Part shown: piece after piece, positions 1-10,553 of the stretch
Position numbering within the stretch: position 1 is the first letter of the stretch
Layout of the letters: each line of letters begins with the position of its first letter
NCBI GenBank assembly: GCA_030770535.1
Contig: JASVEC010000216.1
Span: forward strand, 1-30,612
DNA: 30,612 nucleotides
Origin: Batkoa obscura
Lineage: Eukaryota > Entomophthoromycota > Entomophthoromycetes > Entomophthorales > Batkoaceae
Direction of reading: 5' to 3'
The notes under the pieces: generated by a model
Told to the model about the DNA's origin: nothing
What the model saw: the letters and a program-made list of their open reading frames with translations, nothing else
Databases searched by the model: none
Position numbers and translations under genes: made by a program

Positions 1-967
1 TTACCTATCCTTTGATTACTTCTTTTTGATATTAGACAACAATTTAAAGTATTGTCTTTATTAATCATTTCCGTTAAAATTTCAATGTCTTTTTTTAAAA
101 TTATATTAATGAATTTATTATCGAAATAAAATAAATAGACAAACTTACATCCAGAGATTATAATGTTTGAAAAATTATGGAACTAACATAATAACAAATC
201 AATTAATATGATTATGTATTCTAATGTATTAAAATAAACTTACTTTCTTCCCAACTAAAGTATTCTAATAATCCTTTATTAAATTGAAATTTGGATTGAT
301 ACTAAAAAAAGTAATTCAAATAAATACAATTAAAATCTCAAAATGATAATAAAAGCTTACCCCCTTTCCATCTATTCCACTTTTTAAACCTTCACTAGTT
401 AAATCACCATTTTCCAAATAGTAAAAGGATTCATTATTAATCATTAAATTAGTTGTAAATAATATATATTTATTAAGCCAAGTTGATTTCATTAAAAATA
501 CAGTTTCTACTGAAGTTATTTTGTGAATGGTTTTGTTATCGAAAGTTGGTAAGGTTTCTATTGATTTTATAAGATAGACTATAATCCCTAATAATTATAA
601 ACTATTGATTAATTAACTAATATAAGGTAAATATAAGTTACCTTGGTTAAGAGTTATTATATTTATAATACCAAAATAGGGTTTAAAGGGGTAAGCGGTG
701 AGTAAAGATTGGTATTCATTATTGGTTTTAATTTCTAAATATTAAAGTTAATTCCTCTTTTTATAACAATTATTTATTTATCTATTTTTCCTACTTTCAA
801 TATTTAATTGATATTCCTTATCATTGATTTCAATTTTCTCTTTTTGATCTTTTCCTAAGATTATTATTTGATTTAGGGTAGTATAACTATAGATCAAAAT
901 GATTAGCACCTGCAATTAATTGAATAGAAGCAGTATAAGGTTACATGTGAATCATTGTTGTAGACAT
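1..967 (-). CDS. Sac1-domain phosphoinositide phosphatase (N-terminal part; runs off the left edge)
   Basis: Would dephosphorylate phosphoinositides on membranes. Inferred exons (minus): 967-945, 886-795, 734-642, 587-361, 301-244, 182-149, 88-5, with a donor GTAA at 4-1 so the gene continues outside the window. The conceptual protein starts MSTTMIH and shows Sac-domain landmarks in order: FGIINIITLNQG (the usual YGxxG block), HKITSVE, then FYYLENGDLTSEGL (the FYFS..DLT block), FQFNKGLLE (F.WN..L), and CCLISKRSNQRIG, matching the family's (I)SRRS..RAGTR motif. The catalytic CX5R motif would lie beyond the edge. Phases agree at every junction except 244/182, where the reading is out by one. 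The start exon is short (23 nt) and least certain. It could belong to Sac1 or to the synaptojanin/Inp51-53 group; the missing C-terminus would decide. Confidence 0.72.
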
Positions 968-1046
968 AATGAAGAAGTATAAAATATGTAAAAAGAAATA
1001 GTATATAAATAAAATTTAATTTCTATTATATTTCTATTAGTTTGAT

Positions 1047-1054
1047 TGACGTCA
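1047..1054. promoter_or_regulatory. Perfect CRE/ATF palindrome TGACGTCA in a divergent promoter
   Basis: The 8-bp palindrome TGACGTCA lies 80 bp upstream of the Sac-gene ATG (967, minus) and 174 bp upstream of the UBA-gene ATG (1228, plus), so it could serve both. This is the consensus for ATF/CREB-type bZIP factors. Binding is inferred; only the motif is seen. Confidence 0.5.
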
Positions 1055-1227
1055 TTCTACCCTCCCTTTTTCTTTGAACGATTGTCCCTATTTTAATTTT
1101 AATTTTTACTGTTGTTTAAAAATAAACTTGAATTCATCCAATGACAAATAATTAAACAATTTTCAAAAAATGTCTTTATTCTTTATTCTTTATTCTTTAT
1201 TTTTGTTATTTCATTCAACTAATAAAA

Positions 1228-2512
<1,285 letters not shown>

Positions 2513-3070
2513 ATAAGGTGATGAAAGGGGCTTTGGATGATATTGTTTTTTGTGATTATTGAATAAAGGTTATTTTTGTTATTTAGGCTTTATTTGTTTT
2601 ATTTCAATTTTGACTTGATAGAGATGTTAAATTGTCTAATTTGATGTTATTCAAATAAAATGATTTATTTTGATTAATATTTTTTAAACTCTATTACTTC
2701 TAATTCAATCTATTATTATATATTAATGAAAAACAATAAAATTGTTTAACTAGTATATATATTTATTATTAGTTATCAATTTATTTAAATATTATAAAAT
2801 TAAATTATTATTACTTTTACAATTTTTATCAATTAATATATTAGTAAAATAAACTTTAAAAAAATATATTGTTTATCACTTACGCTATTCAGTATCTATG
2901 AATTTAATATATAATACAAATATATAACCTAATAACTCAAACTAAAGTAATAGTCTAAACCTAGACACTTGATATTTGATACTTGATACTTGAATCCTAA
3001 ATAAGAGTGATGTATAACCTACAATAAACTATATAAACCCATACCACTCAAAATCAACTCAGTAAAAAAG
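2513..3070. other. Intergenic, A+T-rich; no gene seen
   Basis: Contains the 3' flank of the UBA gene and the promoter of the following secreted-protein gene, with its TATA box at 3030-3037. No ORF of substance, no RNA gene recognised. Confidence 0.7.
3030..3037 (+). promoter_or_regulatory. TATA box of the first Trp/Arg/Gly-rich secreted gene
   Basis: TATATAAA inside AAACTATATAAAC, 41 bp upstream of the ATG at 3071. The same extended core occurs upstream of the genes at 5043 (also 41 bp) and 6932 (53 bp). Such a short distance implies a very short 5' leader. Confidence 0.7.
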
Positions 3071-3610
3071 ATGAAATTCACTTTACTATTACCGTTTATT
3101 GCCACTTTAATTTGTGGTAATATAATTCCTATCTCATCCTCTGATAGTACTGAAAGCAATGATTTATTCCTTCAAAAGGTACCAATGGAACCTATCGTTT
3201 CCAACTTATTACTACAACCCAATCCTAGTTTGATTGAAGCGGATAAAGAACAATTAAATTCTTCACCAAGTACCCCTGCTTTTGCTACTGAACCTTGGCG
3301 TAGAGGTGGATGGCGTGGAGGATGGAGAGGTGGACGCCGGGGAGGATGGAGAGGTGGACGTTGGGGTGGATGGAGAGGTGGACGTTGGGGTGGATGGAGA
3401 GGTGGACGTTGGGGAGGGTGGAGAGGTGGACGTTGGGGTGGCGGCTACTATGGGGGTGGTGGTTATTATGGAGGTGGAGGCTACTATGGAGGCGGTGGCT
3501 ACTATCGCGGAGGATGGAGAGGTGGACGCTGGGGAGGATGGAGAGGTGGACGTTGGGGAGGATGGAGAGGTGGACGTTGGGGAGGATGGAGAGGTGGGCG
3601 TCGTTGGTAA
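3071..3610 (+). CDS. Secreted Trp/Arg/Gly-rich repeat protein, copy 1
   Basis: 179 residues, single exon. Residues 1-22 are a signal peptide (MKFTLLLPFIATLICG). Residues ~23-75 form an acidic or neutral pro-like segment ending PAFATEPW. The rest is strongly cationic repeats: units of WRGGRWGG before and after a central block of four GGYY-type units. The DNA shows a ~24-bp tandem repeat, so the array probably grew by unequal crossing-over. The gene at 5043 has the same plan and the same PAFA(T/A)EPW junction, so the two are paralogues. The layout of signal, acidic segment and Arg/Trp-rich tail resembles secreted cationic peptide precursors, but no family is assigned; a wall-associated glycine-rich protein is an equally fair reading. 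The two other frames are also open because of the repeat and are shadows. Confidence 0.88.
   Translation: MKFTLLLPFIATLICGNIIPISSSDSTESNDLFLQKVPMEPIVSNLLLQPNPSLIEADKEQLNSSPSTPAFATEPWRRGGWRGGWRGGRRGGWRGGRWGGWRGGRWGGWRGGRWGGWRGGRWGGGYYGGGGYYGGGGYYGGGGYYRGGWRGGRWGGWRGGRWGGWRGGRWGGWRGGRRW
3300..3606 (+). repeat. Degenerate ~24-bp tandem repeat coding for WRGGRWGG
   Basis: Repeated GGATGGAGAGGTGGACG plus GTTGGGGT/A units, interrupted at about 3440-3510 by units coding GGYYGGGG. It is locally far more G-rich than the surroundings on the + strand. This is a coding tandem repeat, not a CRISPR array: there are no unique spacers. Confidence 0.92.
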
Positions 3611-4738
3611 TGGTAATATATGATGCTATATCTTGTTATTCTCATAACAAGCTTAAGTTTTCTATTTTCATTGCATTAAAATAAAGTGCCCTTTGACTAT
3701 TTGCTTTGATTTTTATTTGTAGTACCATATAATTGTTTACACATCAAATTAAGTTTTAAAGGCTATTAATTGTGAAGCTTTGTATAAAATAATGGCATTT
3801 AATTTTAAAATGGTTGAAAAGCCTTAAAAAGATAACATTTGACTTAAACTAAATAAAACCTTCCATTAACTTAGTGTACTCTTATTTTAGTCATAACAGT
3901 ATGTTTAGTACATACACATCAATTTAATATCTAGTCATAATTAAATTAAAAGCTGGCAATCATACGGATAATAAACAACAGCCTGTAAAGAACAAAAGTA
4001 GAAGTATAAACAGTATGAACTGATAGAATTAATAAGCTTAGTTATTAACATTAATCTATTTTTTTCAAGCTTTTCTCTTCCACTTCTATTTGCTTTATTC
4101 TCTTCAATTTCTGTATTGTTTCAAATAAATTATACTATATGTTATAACGTATGTATAGAGTAAAAAAAACATCTATAATTTACACTTATTAAAATATAAA
4201 TAATTAGATGATGAGTTTTTAATTATATTGAAATAGATTAAGGATAATTTTTAATTTATTAGTATTTTTATTAAAATAAGAAATTTATCAATTCAATAAA
4301 GTATACTTAATAATTGAATATGATAATTATGTCTATACTCATAATCTATGAGTGCACTCAATAAATGATTTATCTGGCTTTATTTTTTAATTGATTTTGA
4401 TGTATAATAAACTTGAGTTTATTAAGCTTATTATTTATAGATTGTATTAAAAAATTATTACAGTATTTATTCTGTTTACTCTCAGTAAATATATTCATGA
4501 AAAAGATAGAGTTTTGTATTACAATAAAGAAAGTTGACAAAAAAGTTGATAATATCACAAACAAAAGGAGATTTAATAAGTTAACTTTTGAAACACAAAA
4601 TCTATTGATCAATAATGACCAAAATATTTAAAATCTAAATATTAGATTTATGTTGTTTAAACTTAATTTGTTTATTATTTGTTATTACTTTATGTATCTC
4701 TTAAGTTATATAAAATAATACTGATTATTCATTAAATA

Positions 4739-4780
4739 ATGATAACAATAATAACAATAATAACAATAATAATAATAAAA
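4739..4780. repeat. AAT/AAC microsatellite
   Basis: Alternating AATAAC and AATAAT units over about 40 bp, ending in AATAATAATAATAA. Simple-sequence repeat without coding role. Confidence 0.85.
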
Positions 4781-5001
4781 TAAACCACTTGATTAACTAA
4801 CAGCTGATAAGAAGAATTAACAATTAATATAAAAAATGAAAAAATTAATAAACCTAAATTGATAAAAATTAATCATGCTATAAGAAATATAATAAACAAT
4901 AAAACAATAGAACAAACTAAACATAATAATAAACATTACAAAATGAACTGGTGCTTGATAAACTTTAAACTGATAAAAGTGATAAGCGTAAGAAACAAAA
5001 C

Positions 5002-5009
5002 TATATAAA
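5002..5009 (+). promoter_or_regulatory. TATA box of the second Trp/Arg/Gly-rich secreted gene
   Basis: TATATAAA in AAACTATATAAACCGATAC, 41 bp before the ATG at 5043. Both sequence and spacing match the upstream paralogue. Confidence 0.7.
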
Positions 5010-5042
5010 CCGATACTATTCATTACATATACCTCAACAAAA

Positions 5043-5453
5043 ATGAAACTCAATCATTTAATCCTATTCACTGCAGCTGTAGTTAACTGCAGCACCATTC
5101 CAGCTACTGAAAATGAATTGAATCAAAATAATGCTTTACTCCTTGAGAAAGAAAACTTAAATCAACCTATTTCTAACTTAATGGAAGAGAGTAATTCGAA
5201 CTTAGTGGAACCAAACTCAAATTTAGTAGAGGAAAAACAAGATGAGCAATTAAACTCGACTCCAGGTGCACCCGCTTTTGCTGCTGAGCCATGGGGCTGG
5301 AGAGGAGGATGGAGAGGAGGATGGAGAGGAGGCTGGAGAGGAGGATGGGGTTGGGGACGTCCATGGGGTTGGAGAGGAGGATGGGGTTGGGGCCGTCCAT
5401 GGGGTTGGAGAGGAGGATGGGGTTGGGGACGTCCATGGGGTTGGGGTTGGTAA
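5043..5453 (+). CDS. Secreted Trp/Arg/Gly-rich repeat protein, copy 2
   Basis: 136 residues, single exon. Signal peptide in residues 1-17 (MKLNHLILFTAAVVNCS). Residues ~20-77 are acidic and Asn/Glu-rich, with a small internal duplication (SNLMEESNSNLVEPNSNLVEE; read as three short SNL-type units). They end PAFAAEPW, as in copy 1. The tail is four WRGG units followed by three repeats of GWGWGRPWGWRGG-like sequence ending WGWGW. Compared with copy 1 the tail is richer in Trp and has Pro, and lacks the GGYY block. Paralogy rests on the shared order signal/acidic/PAFAxEPW/cationic repeat and the identical TATA spacing. Function unknown: membrane-active peptide precursor or surface structural protein are the readings I would consider. 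Confidence 0.87.
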   Translation: MKLNHLILFTAAVVNCSTIPATENELNQNNALLLEKENLNQPISNLMEESNSNLVEPNSNLVEEKQDEQLNSTPGAPAFAAEPWGWRGGWRGGWRGGWRGGWGWGRPWGWRGGWGWGRPWGWRGGWGWGRPWGWGW

Positions 5454-5783
5454 AGAAGATATTTGTTTATCTTATCCCCTTATCAATTTTAATTTTCTTT
5501 TTACATTGCATCATCAATAAAGTATTCAACTTTAATTATGAGTTTTATGTTTTTATAGTATAATGAGTTATGCTACATGGATTTTTACTTCCTTTGTTTT
5601 TAATGAATGATAGTTCATTGAATTAACTTCATATTAATATATAACTTATAAAAATTATGAATATAGATATTGATCAATTAAATTTGCTGATGCTATTTCA
5701 ACTTTTGTCATCAATAGCTATAATAATAAAGTTACTATGTTTTATATTTTGTGGATAAACTCAAATTCTGTATTGTCATGTTT
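5454..5783. other. Intergenic between secreted gene and tRNA
   Basis: 3' flank of the secreted gene and 5' flank of the tRNA. Nothing else recognised. Confidence 0.6.
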
Positions 5784-5856
5784 GCCTTCTTGGCTCAGTT
5801 GGCAGAGCGTCCGCCTAGTAAGCGGAAGGTCATTGGTTCGATTCCGATAGAAGGCA
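5784..5856 (+). tRNA. tRNA-Thr, anticodon AGT
   Basis: 73 nt, folds fully by eye. The 7-bp acceptor stem is GCCTTCT with AGAAGGC. The D arm is GCTC/GAGC, the anticodon stem TCCGC/GCGGA with loop CTAGTAA, so positions 34-36 read AGT (IGU after editing, decoding ACU/ACC). The T arm is ATTGG/CCGAT with loop TTCGATT and the discriminator is A. A box (TGGCTCAGTTGG) and B box (GGTTCGATTCC) are present and a T8 run at 5857 is the Pol III terminator. No intron; CCA is not encoded, as expected in a nuclear gene. Confidence 0.96.
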
Positions 5857-6931
5857 TTTTTTTTACACAATCTATTATTTATTTCTCAAGTTTCTAACTT
5901 TATACAATAAGACTGATATTATAAAATTCTATCTTTGCTTCATTACTGACTACTTTCTTGTTGAATATTATATAAAAAGGAATGAACTCTTGAATAAATA
6001 AAGAGCACACTCATACCAACCTTTTTAAGTAATAATAATTTAAAAGTGAGTATAGAAAAGCCGAATCTTCACTTCTAATCTAAAAATAATTGAATTATTA
6101 TTAGATATTCGACTACAAAAATAAACTACTTGTGTATAGACATGTCTCTTTTAGACTCAATAATACATTAATATATATTTTCTATCACTGATAAGTTAAT
6201 TATATATATGAATTTACCTTATCAAACTATTCTTTAATTTGTAGTATTAAGTTTTAACAATTCAAGTTTTTATTGAAAATAATAGCAATTTAAAGATGAC
6301 TAAAAAAAATAAAATTCTTTAGTCTAAAAATAAAACAACAATTTGAACAAGTGTCTCATTTGAGTTGTTTATTATTATTTAACTACTATTAATAACATTG
6401 ATGAGTTAATTTTATACACACGGATTGAGCTCTTTATATTATGACTTATCTTATGGCCATTTAGCCTTGAATTATTTCATTTTTTTTCCTTAAGGGTATT
6501 TATCCTTAAAAAAGTAGTCACTTTATTGTTTTCAATACTGAAACTTATCGTTTTAATTTAACTATGTTAATGAACAATTATGATAAGTTAAAAACGATGT
6601 AATATATTATAAATAATACAGATATGAAACAATAGAACGAAGAAACATAATAGTTTAAATTAAGAATTACAAATAGTGATCGCAATCAATTTTTAATATT
6701 TTAAGCAGTCTAAAAATACAATGAAAATCACTAATTCATTTCTATTTTTAACCCAAAAATAGAGGATGATGCTAAGGATTCCAGAGCGCCTTGGTCATGA
6801 GTTGATAAATTGTAATAAGATTAATAACTCACAAAAAAAACAAAAAACATTTAACTTTTACTAATTATGAATGAAAACTATATAAACAGCCTAAAACCAT
6901 CAACAAACCAATATTACTATTAGTTTAGACT
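5857..6931. other. Intergenic, 1.1 kb; no gene seen
   Basis: Starts with the T-run terminator of the tRNA. A+T-rich with no convincing ORF. The right end holds the TATA box of the gene at 6932. Confidence 0.65.
6879..6886 (+). promoter_or_regulatory. TATA box of the three-module secreted gene
   Basis: TATATAAA in AAAACTATATAAACAGCC, 53 bp upstream of the ATG at 6932. Same extended core as at 3030 and 5002. Confidence 0.68.
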
Positions 6932-7861
6932 ATGAAATTTTATAACCTTATCCTAGCTTTTGGGGTTTCTTACATCTCTGCTTTTTCATTACTTAGTAAT
7001 GATGTTACTCATCAAATAACAAGACGTGGGTATGGTCCAATAGCAGTCGAATGTAAATTCGAGTCTCGTTTAAAGGCAGCAACTACTGAAAGTGGGTTTA
7101 ATGAAATAATGAATGATTGTAACAATGCCTATAATACTTTATTGGCAAGAGATTCATCTCAACAAAATGCGATTGCACTTCAAGCTGAAATTGTTTACAT
7201 CAAAGAGCAATTTTCAAAATATAAAAACGATTACTTTTTATCTCATCCACCAGGTGGTCCTAGCACTTCAAATCCTCCTGTTACTTCTACTACTACTACA
7301 AATCCTCCTGTTACTTCCACTACTGCTACTTCTACCACTAAGCCTCCTGTTACTTCCACTACAACTTCCTCCTCGACCCCAATACCTACTATACCTCCAG
7401 GTCAAACTATTTTCCAACGCTGTGACATTGAAAACAAAATCAAGCTAGTAAAAAAGAGAGAAGAGTTTGATGTTATATTAAGCTCATGTAGTACATCTTA
7501 TAATGAGTTATTAAACAATGACCCAAGCCGAATCAATGAATTAAATAGTGAATGGCTTCGAGTACAAAACCGTATTAAAGTAGCTCAAGAAGATTTTGCA
7601 AGAGAACATCCAGATACTGGTAATCCAGGTGGTAATCCAGGTGGTAATCCAGGTGGTAGTACTCAAATCGCTACTTTAGTAAAAGTAGATAGTCGTTTAG
7701 CCGCTGCTAGGTCTTACGCTGATTTTGATAACCTTATTAATGATTGCAATATCGCTTTTGTTCAACTTAATACTGATTCTTCTAAAACGGTTAAGTTACA
7801 ACAAGAGTTGGAGTACCTTAAAGCTAAAATTGTGGATGCTAAGAGTAAATTCAAGCCATAA
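6932..7861 (+). CDS. Secreted protein with three copies of a Cys/Tyr helical module joined by Thr/Pro and Gly linkers
   Basis: 309 residues, single exon. Signal peptide in residues 1-17 (MKFYNLILAFGVSYISA). Three ~60-residue helical units follow: one from ESRLKAATT, one from ENKIKLVKK, one from DSRLAAARS. In each, Arg/Lys is followed 17 residues later by Cys and four residues after that by Tyr/Phe (for example NDCNNAY, SSCSTSY, NDCNIAF), then a charged helix. Units 1 and 2 are joined by a Thr/Pro/Ser-rich linker with repeated NPPVTST-like sequence, a likely O-glycosylated stalk; units 2 and 3 by three NPGG repeats. The same spacing is found once each in the proteins at 10554 and 14306, which defines a local family. 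The fixed spacing of one Cys per unit could allow inter-unit or intermolecular disulphides. I do not recognise the module. Extracellular or wall location is inferred. Confidence 0.88.
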   Translation: MKFYNLILAFGVSYISAFSLLSNDVTHQITRRGYGPIAVECKFESRLKAATTESGFNEIMNDCNNAYNTLLARDSSQQNAIALQAEIVYIKEQFSKYKNDYFLSHPPGGPSTSNPPVTSTTTTNPPVTSTTATSTTKPPVTSTTTSSSTPIPTIPPGQTIFQRCDIENKIKLVKKREEFDVILSSCSTSYNELLNNDPSRINELNSEWLRVQNRIKVAQEDFAREHPDTGNPGGNPGGNPGGSTQIATLVKVDSRLAAARSYADFDNLINDCNIAFVQLNTDSSKTVKLQQELEYLKAKIVDAKSKFKP

Positions 7862-8579
7862 AGGTTATTAGTATGTAAATAAAAATATATTTTCTTTGAA
7901 AATTTTATGCTAATTACTTTTCTAATTACTTTTTAAAAAACAATGTTACTTATAGGGTAAATATTGTAATCAGCATGGTATGTTTAAGGTAGAAATTCAA
8001 ATATGCTACTTTGTAAATTTCAAGTAGACTAAATTCGAGTTTATAAATAACTTGATAACTATATTCTCTACTATTAATTTCTTGACGTTTTTAGGAGTGA
8101 CGTCTTGATTTACTCCTCCATTTTTTTGACTTTGGGTAAATTCATTGTTTTAAACTCTGATCTACACATCTTCCGAAAAAGTAATGCATCAAAATAAAAC
8201 TCGTTAAAAAATTCATGCTTTGCCAATAGTGCTTTTTTACTAATATTTTAGTAAATATATATTTTAAAAAAACTCGTATTTTTATCTAAAAGGTAGTTGA
8301 GCTATACTCTTTAATAGCATCATTAAAGACTAGTTTGAGAAGGATATTAACACTAGTAACGTATGGGACTATAATAAAAATAGATTATTTAAAAGAACTT
8401 GAATAAGCCAATAAAAAGCGGAAGTTAAAAAAGGAACTTAATTACTCCGCAAGAGAAAATATAAATTTACTCCGTTTAATTAGTATAAAAGAAAACAATA
8501 TTTCATAAAAATTAGTTTTTAGTTTAATTTATTAATATTTTTAATTTAAATATACAATACCTGTAAATAATAAATAAAA
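7862..8579. other. Intergenic, 0.7 kb; no gene seen
   Basis: Contains CRE-like half sites (TGACGTTT at about 8083, TGACGTCT at about 8098) and, near its right end, TATAAAA at 8484-8490. No ORF with signal peptide or motifs. Confidence 0.6.
8484..8490 (+). promoter_or_regulatory. Probable TATA box of the small basic secreted gene
   Basis: AGTATAAAAG, 96 bp upstream of the ATG at 8580. The distance is similar to that for the genes at 10554 and 14306 (92 bp each). Confidence 0.5.
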
Positions 8580-8885
8580 ATGAAGTTACTATTCCTTTTT
8601 TTCTTAATGATAACCATGACTTTAGCCATAGTCTCTCGTTCATTCGACTATTTAAAAAATGGGATGATCAAAGGTAGCAAATATTATTTAAGATCCCAAT
8701 TAAGTGCGTTGATCCCAAGAGATTTCAAACTAAAGTATCAGTTAGTTAAAAAGGATATCGGTAGCATCAAAAAAATTCGTTATCATTTAAATGCCGGTTT
8801 AAATGAAGTTAAAAAAATTGTTTCTTTTAAAGAGGGACCTAAAAAGAAGCAAATTACTCCTACTGTTATTCATGATTTAGACTGA
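8580..8885 (+). CDS. Small basic secreted protein, unknown family
   Basis: 101 residues, single exon. Residues 1-17 are a clear signal peptide (MKLLFLFFLMITMTLAI). The mature part is strongly Lys/Arg-rich (KNGMIKGSKYYLRS, KYQLVKKDIGSIKKIR) and predicted mainly helical; no cysteines. A dilysine-rich stretch (GPKKKQ) precedes the Asp-ending tail. It lies between two genes of the Cys/Tyr-module family but does not contain that module. Existence as a gene rests on the signal peptide, the TATA box 96 bp upstream and the absence of competing frames. Function unknown. Confidence 0.68.
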   Translation: MKLLFLFFLMITMTLAIVSRSFDYLKNGMIKGSKYYLRSQLSALIPRDFKLKYQLVKKDIGSIKKIRYHLNAGLNEVKKIVSFKEGPKKKQITPTVIHDLD

Positions 8886-9070
8886 TTAGCCTAGTTATTA
8901 AATTTATTTTATTTATATTTTTTAATTTCCAATTTCTTATAAAATTTAAAGTCATTTCGCTTGATATTTATCATTTTTATATATTTGTACCTGTGAGTTT
9001 GTCACATTAATATCAAAATATTATATAATAGTAAAGAATAACTCTACTTAAATACACATAATATGCCAAA

Positions 9071-9177
9071 ATATGGAGATGTTTTTTTTTACTTTATTAC
9101 TTTTTCCATCTTTTAAGCGCTATTTGCATGAAAAAATTGTTAGTAAAATCATTAAATACAAAAATACATTCCCATAT
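9071..9177 (+). mobile_element. MITE-like element, copy 1
   Basis: ~107 bp. Left end ATATGGAGATGTTTTTTT and right end AAAAATACATTCCCATAT are inverted repeats of each other. The shared core TTTTAAGCGCTATTTG...AAAAATTGTTAGTAAAA is present. No coding capacity, so any transposition would need a transposase from elsewhere. Confidence 0.8.
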
Positions 9178-9263
9178 ATTAGGATCTAATGCCTTAGGTA
9201 GCTTTAATGAATTGAGAATTAAATAGGTCTTAAACTCCAACATAACCAAACAAATAAAACTTG

Positions 9264-9369
9264 ATATGGAGGTATTTTTTCTGGTTTCACTACTTTTTCT
9301 ATTTTTAAGCGCTATTTGAGCGGAAAAATTGTTAGTAAAATTTTTAAGCAAAAAAATACATCCGCATAT
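9264..9369 (+). mobile_element. MITE-like element, copy 2 (best preserved)
   Basis: ~106 bp with ends ATATGGAGGTATTTTTT and AAAAAAATACATCCGCATAT, inverted relative to each other. Core TTTTTAAGCGCTATTTGAGC then GGAAAAATTGTTAGTAAAA. It lies less than 90 bp from copy 1 in the same orientation. Confidence 0.85.
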
Positions 9370-10461
9370 ATATAAAATTTATTAGAAATTTTGAATATTA
9401 CATCTAAATTGCCAATTAAAGACATGAGATATAAATAAATATCCATACATGCCACTAATACTAGGATAGAAAGCTTTTGACAATAACCTTTTTCTCAATG
9501 ATAATGGATAAAGTATATTATGCTACCATTCGCTTTTGTCATAGATTTTTATATATTTTGATTTCTTCTAATATTAAAATGAACAAAAGTTGATTGGATC
9601 TTTGAAGGTTTTAGAAGTTTGGAAAATAATAAAAGTTATATAATAGTTGGAATCGCTAGAATAACAAGATAGTAAATAAAATGGAATTGTTGTTTTAAAG
9701 TATTACTAAAGTCGGTTAGCTTAACAAAAACTGTAAACGTCCCAGATTCTAAAAATTCGAGATAAGATACTAAGCATGCAATCAAAAAAATCGAGTTTAT
9801 TTACAGACTTAATTATTCTGTTTCTTATACAATATGTTTGAGAGGTTCAGTGACTCTTGTAAGAAGGTAAGATGTTAATCCACAGTAAGATTTTATAGAT
9901 TCTTGTTATTGGTTCTAGATATGATTATTATTTTATTCAAATGGATACTAAGCTAGAAGGCTGGTAGTGAACCTATTAGCGTAAAAAAGGAAATGTGGTA
10001 TAATATAGTTAATTCAAAGTTGTTTACAATATATATCTGTATCTGATAAATTAACTACATATAATTCTGACTAAAAATAAACTATTTTAAAAAATCCTAC
10101 ATGTGGGAATACTACTTTTTATCTCAGTTTTTGACTAAAGATGTTTCTAAGCTTTGTGCTTCACGACGAGTGGACAAAATTTTAAAACGAAGAATCTATC
10201 TCTGCATAATTTAGATGTATATAGAAAATGATATACCACATAGTTTAATACATCCGTAATAATATCATAAACTAAATCTTAAGAACACTAAATAGCCCTT
10301 TTCATTAAAAATAAAAAATGGAGAGCATATAAATTCGTGTATATTGTTTAAATTATCCGCGTCTGATAATAATCCTTTTTTTTCAATATCATTCATAATA
10401 ATCCAATCAAAATAAAACTTAACCAAAGTACGGAGAAACAAGGTAAGATAAAAAAATCAAC

Positions 10462-10468
10462 TATAAAA
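10462..10468 (+). promoter_or_regulatory. TATA box of the module gene, copy A
   Basis: CTATAAAAAG, 92 bp before the ATG at 10554, the same distance as in the duplicate copy. Confidence 0.6.
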
Positions 10469-10553
10469 AGTCTAAAAAAATATTCTAATATAAATTAGCT
10501 TTTAAATTCAAATATATCAACTTATCAATTTTATATAAATTAAATAGATCAAA

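Larger units (their letters stand above)
3611..5042. other. Intergenic, 1.4 kb, no supported gene
   Basis: A+T-rich. An AATAAA-like site lies at about 3678 after the upstream gene. A short (AAC/AAT) microsatellite is at about 4739-4780 and the promoter of the next gene lies at the right end. ORFs here lack signal peptide, family motifs or codon character and are treated as chance. Confidence 0.65.
8886..10553. other. Intergenic, 1.7 kb, with two MITE-like copies and the left part of a duplicated block
   Basis: Holds repeat copies at 9071-9177 and 9264-9369. From about 9540 rightward, short stretches (for example GTTGATTGGATCTTTGAAGG at about 9590 and the block near 9650) resemble the region at about 13150-13490, in the same order ahead of the paralogous gene. 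No supported coding sequence. Confidence 0.65.

Noticed and set aside
3300-3606. Regular 24-bp repeats considered as CRISPR
   Set aside because: The units abut with no unique spacers, are in frame within a gene, and the genome is eukaryotic.
3282-3684. Two further open frames over the Trp/Arg/Gly repeat gene
   Set aside because: The repeat unit length is a multiple of three, so all frames stay open; only one has a signal peptide and matches the paralogue at 5043.
4370-5053. ORFs of 70-80 codons on both strands
   Set aside because: Low-complexity A+T-rich sequence, no convincing start context, signal peptide plus motif combination, or paralogue; one overlaps the promoter of the gene at 5043.
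9097-9351. 84-codon minus-strand ORF
   Set aside because: It spans two adjacent MITE-like copies; the repeated peptide FTNNFSAQIALK arises from the repeat itself.
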